64,000 nucleotides of DNA from contig JAKSZU010000009.1 in assembly GCA_026018925.1 (NCBI GenBank), positions 83,755,407 through 83,819,406 on the forward strand. The letters are read 5' to 3'. The DNA comes from Tupaia tana. Taxonomy: Eukaryota; Chordata; Mammalia; Scandentia; Tupaiidae. Of this stretch, positions 57,181-64,000 are shown piece after piece. A model generated the notes under the pieces. It saw only the letters and a list, made by a program, of their open reading frames with translations. It did not search any database and had not been told where the DNA came from. The first letter of the stretch is position 1, and each line of letters starts with the position of its first letter. A program made the translations under genes and the position numbers.

Positions 57181-58149
57181 TCTTTAATTTACTCCAGCTT
57201 TAGGCATTCCTAAATTATGATGTGCAGTGGGGAATTATATAAAGGGAGGTCTCTGGTGTCGGCATCTGCCCCAGGACTTGGGTCTGGCTGAATCATGATC
57301 TGAAGTCTGCTGGTGAGAAAGAGAAAGAGGATGAGAAAGAGAAAGCCCTCCATCTTGCCAGGACCAGGGAATTGGAAAGCATGAGACAAAGGGATCGAGT
57401 AGAAATGGACACAGGCAGCCTGACCCTAGGTAGCCCAAGAAGCTTGTGCCATCCAGACGAACTGGAGGTCTTTATTTATAGTAAAAGGAGACATGTATGT
57501 CTCATGATATTTCATAGATTGGTTGCCAGGTTACAGACAATAAGAAGCAGTTAACAAATCTATAAGGGCTTAGTCATACTGGACCAGGTGTATCCCTTGG
57601 TGATAATCCCATCAAGAGAAAATCTCATCTTCTTCTCTAATGCAGAGAACTAGCTGTTAAGTGTGGGGAAGGAGCTAAAGAACTTCTCCATAAGGAGTGC
57701 ACCACCACACCCAGAGAAGGCTAAAGAACCTTTCAGATGCAGAGCAGGGATTGGATTTTACTAATTGGGGTCAAGATGTTTCTTGAAGTCCATCAGATAT
57801 GTCTGTTGGAATGCCCCTATTAATTTCCACCCTTGCTCTTTCTGCAGCCAAGGTCAGGGAAAGACAAGTCACAAGGTTCTGCCAAACCCCAAAAGAGCAG
57901 GTGGTGTTTGCTCAGAGCATGTCCCCACACCTCAGATTCTCTCTCTTAAATGTGTCCCCACACTCTGGATACAAACCTAAAACCTTCTCAAATCGGTCAA
58001 CCTTGCAGTGCATTGTAGTACCCTTGTGCCACTGTCTGGCCTCTCAAACACTTCTACAACACTTCTTGAGTTGATAATACACATTTTGTCTTTCATTTGG
58101 CCAGTGTAATGCACCACACTTATTTCCAGATGTTGAAAAATAATTGCAC
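57177..58149. other. Unclassified sequence, possible LTR remnant on the minus strand
   Basis: About 970 bp with no match inside the window. On the minus strand 57530-57300 has CTATAAATAAAG (TATA-like sequence overlapping AATAAA, near 57470) followed by a pyrimidine-rich TCTTTCTCATCCTCTTTC tract, which recalls an LTR R-U5 region. I could not find TG...CA ends or a target duplication. The short plus-strand frames show no domain. Confidence 0.3.
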
Positions 58150-58309
58150 TACCAAAATAACTGCAACTTTATCTAAGTGTATGATCCTTTTGATGCACTA
58201 TTGAATTTGGTTTGGTAGTATTCTGCTTAAAGTTGTTATATGTTTGCTCTTAAAGATATTGGCCTGTGATTTTCTGTTCTTATAGACTGTTTTCTGGTTT
58301 GAGTCAGAG
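58150..58309 (-). mobile_element. Ancient L1 ORF2 fragment (provirus target)
   Basis: Diverged reverse-complement of the L1 palm region (TTTGATGCACTATTGAATTTGG, GATATTGGCCTGTGATTTTCT). The provirus LTR begins immediately after it. Confidence 0.55.
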
Positions 58310-58411
58310 TGTAAGGGCACCGGCCACCTGGCTCGGCGCGCTTCCTGTCCAGAGGATACGCGACCCCCAATCAACCACAAGAGTCGGTTCTTGATGCAAA
58401 ATGCAAGAGGT

Positions 58412-58417
58412 TTTATT
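58412..58417 (-). promoter_or_regulatory. LTR polyadenylation signal AATAAA
   Basis: AATAAA on the minus strand, within the R region. Confidence 0.8.
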
Positions 58418-58494
58418 TTTCCAGCCGGCTGGGGTCCAAGCAAACACCTGACACAGCAGGCCTGAGCGAAGACACCGTTTTTAGGGTTATAGGT

Positions 58495-58503
58495 CTTTTT
58501 ATA
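58495..58503 (-). promoter_or_regulatory. LTR TATA box
   Basis: TATAAAAAG on the minus strand, 78 nt upstream of the polyadenylation signal. Confidence 0.75.
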
Positions 58504-58761
58504 AGCAGGAGAAGGTATGCAGAAGTTTAATGGGTAGTTCGTTTCTAGGGGGAAGAGTGGCAGTCTTGTGACACACGTGCATGGGTTGTCTTTCTAGTTC
58601 CTTGTCCACATTCCATTTGCTCCGTTCCTGGAGGTTTGCATAATTAAGTCTGTCGGGGCAGTTTATCACAAGGGCAGTTTATCACAAGGGCGTCCGGCAA
58701 AAGCAAAGGTTAAATTTTATCTCTACAGAGCAGAAAGGCATAATTTAAATTTATTCTTACA

Positions 58762-58775
58762 CTCCCCCATTTTGC
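58762..58775 (-). promoter_or_regulatory. Polypurine tract (plus-strand primer site)
   Basis: GCAAAATGGGGGAG on the minus strand, immediately before the LTR TG. In retroviruses this RNase-H-resistant tract primes plus-strand DNA. Confidence 0.85.
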
Positions 58776-58805
58776 GTTTTTTGGGAGAAGTTTTAATCAT
58801 AAAAC

Positions 58806-59523
58806 TTATGGACCTACAAGAGCATCGGGATAATTTTCTGACTGTTGGAGAGTCTGATATTGTTGTCGGAGCATGAGTACTTGAACTGCGCTTACTCGCT
58901 CACGGACGAAAGTGACTAGGCGGTTTAAAATGCAGGGCCCGAAGGTTAAGATGAGAAGGAGTATAATTAGGGGACTGAGCAAACTAGAGACCTTTGCAAG
59001 CATCCCAGGTGTTAGGTCCTCACCAGGGCCCTCTAGTAACAGTTATCAGAGGGTCTGGGTGTGGCGGAGTCCAAGAAATGTAGCCGGTGGACACACAGTC
59101 CCAATCATAACAGAAGAAATGTGCAGGGCCCCCACATTTGTAAGAGTTGCTACCAGGGCAGACATAAAAGTAATGATCGTAGGTGCCTGATTTAGTGCCC
59201 GGAACCGCGCATCCATACTGCAGCCTGAAGGGATCACGGATGGACTTAGTCCACAAGTCACCCACAAGGTCACAGAGATCAAATTCTAGGGTGGGAAACC
59301 AAGTCCCCAATGGGGTCATGCGAGTGGTGATGTTAACAACATGGTTATCACCCACATGGGAGATTACCCAAGAAAGGGACAGGGGCTTATGGGGGTTGGC
59401 ACTACTTATCTCAGGCAGAGGCATCAGGAGGAGCAAGACTGCCACGGCAAATGTGGAGCTTGAGTGGGTGATCCAGTTTTTCCACCTTCCAAGTGGGTTC
59501 TGGTGGAGGCGCTGGTTTAGCAT
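58806..59523 (-). pseudogene. env: env, internally deleted (signal peptide + N-terminal SU; TM C-terminus)
   Basis: The frame 59523-59020 (167 codons) begins inside the integrase end, as usual for this genus. It has a hydrophobic signal sequence ([14 protein letters not shown]) and N-terminal surface-subunit sequence (NPHKPLSLSWVISHVGDNHV; Cys-rich GCAVPG...YKCGGPAHFFCYDWDC), ending ITVTRGPW-stop. Within 20-30 nt the next recognisable part is the transmembrane-subunit end (59003-58806): a hydrophobic span LLSPLIILLLILTFGPCILN and a cytoplasmic tail with RQQYQTL. Everything between is deleted (rest of SU, cleavage site, fusion peptide, TM ectodomain), and the two parts lie in different frames. 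It cannot make a fusogenic envelope. A secreted SU fragment is conceivable. Confidence 0.9.
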
Positions 59524-60681
59524 GGGAGGCGTGGATCCAAGAAGCTATGCCATCAACCTTTATCGCCGTTGGAGTGGTCAGCAGCACCAGGTACGGTCCC
59601 TTCCACCGAGGTTCGAGGGTGGCCTCTCTATGTCGTCGGATGAACACTGAATCTCCAACCTGGAACTGGTGAGGCACCTGGGAGTCTCCTGGCTTGTAGG
59701 CCTCTGCAAATTGAGCCCAAGTTTCTTTTTGGACAAATTCAAGGGCTTTTAGTCTAGCATAAAGAGATTAAGAAGCTTGAGAGCGGGAACAAGAGAGGCA
59801 TACGTTAGTCAAAGGCAGCGGTGCCCCATATAGAATTTTGAAAGGGGTTAAGGTGAAGGGGTCGGGTGTATTTCGTGCGCAGAACAGGGCGAAGAGAAGT
59901 AGGACTGTCCAACCTTTTATGCCAGTCTCTAAAGCCAATTTTGTCATGGCCTCTTTTAGGGTTCTATTCATTCTCTCAACCTGTCCTGAGCTTTGGGGCC
60001 TATAAGCACAATGCGATTTCCAGTCAGACCCCAGGACCCTGGCCAGTCCCTGACTAATCTGGGCAACAAAAGCGGGGCCGTTGTCGGATCCAATAACCAG
60101 TGGCACCCCGAATCTCGGGAAGATTTCTTCTAGGATTATCTTGGCAACTGTCTGAGCAGTCTCTTTTTTAGTGGGGAAGGGTTCGACCCACCCTGAGAAT
60201 GTGTCAACCAGCACTAGCAGATACTTGTAGCCATATTTGCCTGGTTTTATTTCAGTGAAGTCTACTTCCCAGTAACTTCCCGGACGATGTCCACAAAGCC
60301 ACTTTCCTTGTGGTGTCTTGTCTGGGTAGGCGTTAACTAATTGGCAGGGTGTGCATTGGTTTACTATTGTTTCAGCGAGTCTGCGCAGGTTTATGACATG
60401 GAAGGAGGACTGCCGGACTGAGGTAATTAGATGTTTTGAGCCTAGGTGTGTCAACTTATGAAGCTGATTGAGGAAAGCAATTGCTTGTTCTTGAGGGAGG
60501 ATAGTCTTTCCCTCGACAGTCTTACGTACCCGCTCTGGGGTCACGGAGTGAGGTCCCATTTTATTTATTTCCAGTAGGTCTTGTTCGGAATATGAAAGAG
60601 TCTTATCCGAGGGACCTGAGTCGATCGCCTCATGTGGTGGTAATATATCAAGCCCCTGGGCCGCCCGCTTAGCCACCTGAT
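59411..60681 (-). pseudogene. pol: pol: integrase, one in-frame stop
   Basis: Integrase inserts viral DNA into the host genome. Frame 60676-59768 holds the zinc-binding HHCC domain (HKLTHLGSKH...CTPCQLVN) and the catalytic core (EVDFTEIKPG, LVLVDTFSGWVE, IGSDNGPAFVAQ, SSGQVERMNRTLKE), so all three D,D-E acidic residues are visible. A TAA at 59768-59770 interrupts it. The same frame then continues ([10 protein letters not shown]...) to the SH3-like C-terminal domain ([18 protein letters not shown]) and stops at 59411, overlapping env by about 110 nt. Apart from the TAA the domain is complete and open, better preserved than the rest of pol. Confidence 0.92.
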
Positions 60682-61564
60682 CTACTCATCGTTTCCCTCT
60701 GCTATCCGGGATTTTGCCTTTTGATGCCCGGGGCAGTGGATAATAGCGACCTTCTTAGGGAGGTGTATAGCCTCCAGCAATTCCAAGAGCTGTTCTTTAT
60801 GTTTGATATCTTTACCAGCTGAGGTCAGTAAGCCTCGTTGTCTATAGATAGCCCCATGGACTTGGGCGGTAGCAAAGGCATACCGGCTATCAGTGTAAAT
60901 ATTTATGACCTTTCCCTCTGCCAAACGCAGGGCGTGAGTCAAGGCTATAAGCTCAGCTATTTGGGCTGAGGTTGCCTCAGGCAAGCTACTCACCCAGACC
61001 GTCTGGTCATGTCTACTACAGCCGCCCCTGCCACCTTTTTACCTTCTATGATGTAGCTGCTTCCATCAGTGAACCAGGTCAGCTGGGCATTTGGTAGCGG
61101 CTGATCTTGGAGATCCCATTGGGTTCCAGTTTCTTCCGCCAGGACTTCTTGGCAGGTATGGAAGACAGCCCCCTTGGCGGAGGTCTCTGGCAGCAGCGTG
61201 GCAGGGTTGAGAGTGACCGGGGGTCCAAACTGGACCCTATCCTTGTCTAATAAGAGACTCTGGTAATGAGTCATACGAGCATTGGACAGCCATCGGTCGG
61301 GGGGCTGCCAGATGATGCTCTCTAAAGTGTGGGGGGCAATGACTAGTAATTTTTGTCCCATAGTCAATTTGTCAGAATCTTTTACCAGTGTCACCACAGC
61401 CGCTATCGATCTCAGGCAAGCTGGCCATCCCCCAGCCACTGGGTCCAGTTCTTTTTTGAGAGATAGGCCACCGATCTTTTCCAAGGCCCTAAGGGTTGCA
61501 TGAGTACCCCTCGGGCCACCCCCTTTTTTTTTCATCTACATATAGAGTGAAAGGTTTTGTCACA
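60682..61564 (-). pseudogene. pol: pol: RT connection and RNase H, frameshifted
   Basis: RNase H degrades the RNA of RNA-DNA hybrids. The connection (KLDPVAGG-like [21 protein letters not shown]) and the start of RNase H ([10 protein letters not shown], first catalytic Asp) lie in 61535-60990. The rest ([44 protein letters not shown]) lies in 60993-60682, one frame away. Further frame changes occur at a 9-T run (61524-61532, plus strand) upstream and at the junction to integrase (about 60690-60705). The catalytic residues of TDGS, E, TDSRYA and the HCPGH loop are all readable. Confidence 0.88.
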
Positions 61565-62549
61565 TCAGGCAGGGTAAAAGTCGGGGCTGATAGTAAGGCT
61601 TTTTTTTATGTCATCAAAAGCCCATTGTTGGTCAACGCCCCACTCGAAGGGGGCTCCCTTTTTAGTCAGTGGGTAAAGAGGAGCAGCCATAGTGGCGAAC
61701 CCCAGTATCCATAGGCGGCAGAATCCCGCCGTCCCCAAGAATTCTCGCACTTGCCGGGACGTGCGAGGAATGGGGATCTGGGTTACAGTCCATTTCCTGG
61801 CTTCGGTGAGCCACTTCTTTCCACCCCTTAAAGTATAGCCCAAGTATGTTACCTCTTGTTGACAGATTTGGGCCTTTTTAGCAGAGGCGCGATACCCCAG
61901 GCGGGCCAGTTCTTCTAGCAGCAGTCCAGTGCCCTGCTGACATGTTTCTTCGGTTGCTCCTGTGAGCAACAAGTCGTCTACATACTGTAGGAGGGTTACC
62001 TCAGGGTGGCTGGCGTGGAAGTGTGCGAGGTCCTGATGGAGGGCTTCATCAAAAATAGTAGGCGAGTGTCGGAAACCCTGAGAAAGCCGGGTTTGACTTA
62101 ATTGTCCCGTGATCCCAGTGTCTGGGTCCCTCCATTCAAAGGCAAATATATTCTGGCTGGAGGGGTGCAGTCACAGGCAGAAGAAAGCATCCTTTAAGTC
62201 TAAGACAGTATACCAGTCCCGTTCTGGAGGTAGAGAACTTAGCAGTTTGTATGGATTAGGTACCATGGGATGGATGTCCTGTACCCGCTTATTGACCTCC
62301 TGCAAGTCTTGCACAGGGCGATAGTCACTTGAGCCGGGTTTTTATATGGGCAGCAAGGGGGTATTCCAAGGTGACTGGCATTTTTTTAAGAATACCCAGG
62401 TGTAGGAGGCGTTGTATGTGAGGCCTGATACCTTCTCGGTCTTCTTTGGTCATAGGGTATTGGCGTAGTGCCACAGGGGTAGCTGTAGCTTTTAGTTCTA
62501 TTAGTATTGGGGGCCTGTTGGTGGCTAACCCCATTCCAGCTGTCTCGGC
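61565..62549 (-). pseudogene. pol: pol: reverse transcriptase, frameshifted with a stop
   Basis: Finger and palm sequence starts after the protease ([21 protein letters not shown]...[17 protein letters not shown]). The frame shifts at a 7-T run (62381-62387, plus strand). After a TAA it reads [20 protein letters not shown], then [10 protein letters not shown] with the first catalytic Asp, and a TGA at 62171-62173. The YVDD active site is intact (61984-61973). The thumb region follows ([34 protein letters not shown]) to 61565, where an 8-T run (61600-61607) breaks the frame again. Confidence 0.9.
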
Positions 62550-62999
62550 TCAGGCTTTAGGATATTTTTGCAGCCAAGCATGAAGGGGGCCAGTGTTACT
62601 ATCTTGACTTTTGAAAAGCCGGTGTTCATCTTGTAAGTGTACAGCTAGGACTAATGTCTGCACGTCCGGAGTAACCTTTGGACCCCGTGGGGTAAAATTA
62701 ATCTGTGCCCCCATTTTGGTAAGTAAGTCTCTCCCAAGGAGGGGTGCTGGACATTCAGGAATGACCAAGAAGGAGTGGGTCACTAGGCCTCTTCCGAGGT
62801 CAACTGTTCTATTGATGGTCCATGGATACTGCTGGTGCCCGGTTGCCCCTATGACCCAAGATTTTTTCTTGGAAAGTGGCCCCGACGGTGCCAGTAACAC
62901 TGAGTGTTGGGCCCCAGTGTCGACTAAAAAATTAATTGGCTTCCCCTCCACTTTTAGAGTTACCCTAGGCTCGGGGAGGGGCTCCGAGCCCCGTACCCC
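62550..62999 (-). pseudogene. pro: pro: retroviral aspartic protease (open, ends at an in-frame TGA)
   Basis: The frame is open from the codon after the gag UAG (63000) to a TGA at 62552-62550. It holds the catalytic LVDTGAQHSVL, the flap-side segment VIGATGHQQYPW and the C-terminal LLGRDLLTKMGAQI. No defect is visible inside the protease. It would be made only by read-through of the UAG. The TGA lies in the protease-RT linker, so a read-through product would end there. Confidence 0.88.
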
Positions 63000-63002
63000 C
63001 TA
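62940..63002 (-). promoter_or_regulatory. gag-pol UAG read-through signal with GC-rich pseudoknot-like sequence
   Basis: On the minus strand the gag stop UAG (63002-63000) is followed by GGGGGTACGGGGCTCGGAGC and then CCCTCCCCGAGCCTAGGGT. The GGGGCTC/GAGCCCC segments can form a stem 8-9 nt after the UAG. Known: gammaretroviruses make Gag-Pol by suppressing this UAG, stimulated by a downstream pseudoknot. Its survival here is inferred from sequence only. Confidence 0.65.
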
Positions 63003-64000
63003 GTCTGAGTCCTCGTGCAGGGCAAGTACTTCGGCCGGAGGGGGTGGCTGCACTTTGTTTTTCTTGGCCCTTTTAGGACGGTCTTTTGCCCAATGTCCTT
63101 TTTCTTTACAATAAGCACACTGGTCCTTCTCTAGTGGGATACGACCAGGCTTTGGCCCCTTGTTGGGGCCCCGTTCTTGTCCCCTTTCCTGCACTACAGT
63201 GGCCAGGATCCGAGCTAGGTTTTTTTCTTGTCTTTTTTTCCTTTTTACTCTCTCTTTCCTCCCTTTCTTTTTCCCTCCTCTGTTCTCTTTCTTCTTCTAT
63301 TTCTCTTTTATAATATACTTTTACTGCTTCTTTAACTAAGTCCTGTAAAGAGAGATCCTGCAACCCATCGAGTCTCTGGAGTTTTTTCTTAATGTCTAAT
63401 GCTGATTGTCCAATGAAGGCCATAGCTACGGAGGCTCTCTGTCCCTCAGAAGCAGGGTCAAAAGGGGTAAACCGCCTGAATGCCTCCATGAGACACTCAA
63501 GAAACACTGACGGGGGTTCTGTAGCCCCCTGCATAACCTCTCTTACCTTAGCCAAATTAGTGGGGTGCCTGGCAGCCCCACGGAGGCCAGCCACTAGAGC
63601 CTGGCGATAGACTGTCAGTCGCTCCCTACCTTCTGCCGTATTGTAGTCCCTGTTGGGTCGAGAGAGAGGAAAAGCAGCCTCGATAAGGTTAGGAAGCTGA
63701 GTGGGACGTCCATCAGCCCCCGGGATATTTTTTCTTGCTTCGAGTAAGATCTTCTCTCTCTCTTCGGTGATGAAGAGAGTCTGCAGGAGCTGCTGGCAAT
63801 TGTCCCATGTTGGCTGATGAGAGAACATTAGGGACTCTACCAGGCTGGTTAAGCACTGGAGGTCCTCAGAGAAAAGGGGGTGGGTAGTTTTCCAGTTGTA
63901 AAGGTCAGAGGAAGAAAAGGGCCAATATTGGAGAGGCTGTAGGGGAGGTAGCCCCTCGTTGGTAGGTGGAGGTGGGGGCCCATAGGCCCGTAAGGGCAGT
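63000..64000 (-). pseudogene. gag: gag: capsid and nucleocapsid (partial, frameshifted)
   Basis: Capsid sequence is open from the window edge (Pro-rich [13 protein letters not shown], then [15 protein letters not shown]) to about 63230. It includes the major homology region ([20 protein letters not shown]) and ends in a charged Glu/Arg/Lys coiled segment. A 7-T run (63220-63226, plus strand) shifts the frame. Nucleocapsid follows in 63194-63000: [16 protein letters not shown], the single zinc knuckle [14 protein letters not shown], then [11 protein letters not shown]. The knuckle lacks its last cysteine: codon CGT (63080-63078) encodes Arg. Matrix and p12 lie beyond the window. Confidence 0.9.

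Larger units (their letters stand above)
58310..58761 (-). repeat. Proviral 3' LTR (452 bp)
   Basis: On the minus strand it begins TGTAAGAATAAATTT right after the polypurine tract and ends GTGCCCTTACA. The inverted ends TGTAAG/CTTACA give exact borders. U3 runs to a TATA box (58503-58495), R-U5 contains AATAAA followed by ACCTCTTGCATTTTGCATC, and U5 contains CTTGTGGTTGATTGGGGGTC. Confidence 0.92.
58310..64000 (-). mobile_element. Gammaretrovirus-like endogenous provirus (3' part)
   Basis: Reading right to left: gag (capsid, nucleocapsid), protease, reverse transcriptase, RNase H, integrase, an env remnant, polypurine tract and 3' LTR. The 5' LTR, primer site, matrix and p12 lie beyond 64000. 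Gammaretroviral features are the single in-frame UAG between gag and pro-pol, one CCHC-type finger in nucleocapsid, the GPY-type integrase C-terminus overlapping env, and the LTR layout. All genes are broken. The base composition is clearly more GC-rich than the surrounding L1 DNA. The flank after the LTR is AGAG (58306-58309); its partner lies outside the window. Confidence 0.93.

Noticed and set aside
59183-59650. Plus-strand frames of 70-155 codons across the provirus
   Set aside because: They are antisense to env, integrase and RNase H, whose minus-strand frames carry the recognisable motifs.

Overview
This window looks like a gene-free, retroelement-saturated stretch of a placental mammal chromosome. 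The evidence is LINE-1 of several ages, a tRNA-derived SINE family with long A-tails, an intron-less retrocopy of a ribosomal protein mRNA, and a gammaretrovirus-like provirus. I see no intact host gene, no exon structure, no stand-alone tRNA or rRNA gene, no CRISPR array and no bacterial operon. I cannot name the species. The young SINE is not Alu, B1/B2, Bov-tA, CAN, MIR or AfroSINE, and I do not recognise it from memory.

Layout. 1-842: SINE tail and an L1 endonuclease fragment (+). 843-7174: near full-length L1 (-) whose ORF1 carries an RPL31 retrocopy and whose 5' end has two tandem promoter-like monomers. 7175-19305: ancient L1 pieces, an older L1 (-), many SINEs, and about 4 kb of unassigned DNA including a possible retroviral relic at 18050-18635. 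19306-28870: one old L1 (+) split by an ORF1-only element, a truncated L1 (itself carrying a SINE and a tiny L1) and more SINEs. 28871-29830: 5' end of an ORF1-only element with a GC-rich tandem repeat. 29951-34530: L1 (-) with a 1.2-kb solo LTR (6-bp target duplication) inside. 34532-39640: L1 with a 5' inversion. 39641-40545: older L1 (-). 40546-47690: ORF1-only element into which a 5-kb L1 has jumped, with an 18-bp target duplication. 47800-52442: more ORF1-only and L1 (+) material. 52584-53140: probable solo LTR. 53411-57176: L1 with a textbook 5' inversion. 58310-64000: provirus (-) with 3' LTR, internally deleted env, broken pol and pro, and part of gag; its 5' end lies beyond the window.

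How the parts relate. The autonomous driver is L1 (ORF1 RNA chaperone; ORF2 endonuclease and reverse transcriptase). The SINEs, the RPL31 copy and the ORF1-only (HAL1-like) elements show L1-type hallmarks: A-tails, variable 7-18 bp target duplications and 5' truncations or inversions. They are best read as mobilised by L1 enzymes in trans. Nesting gives a relative chronology: old L1 and old SINE first, then ORF1-only elements, then younger L1 and young SINEs. All long reading frames are broken, but several stay open for 400-820 codons, so some copies are fairly recent.
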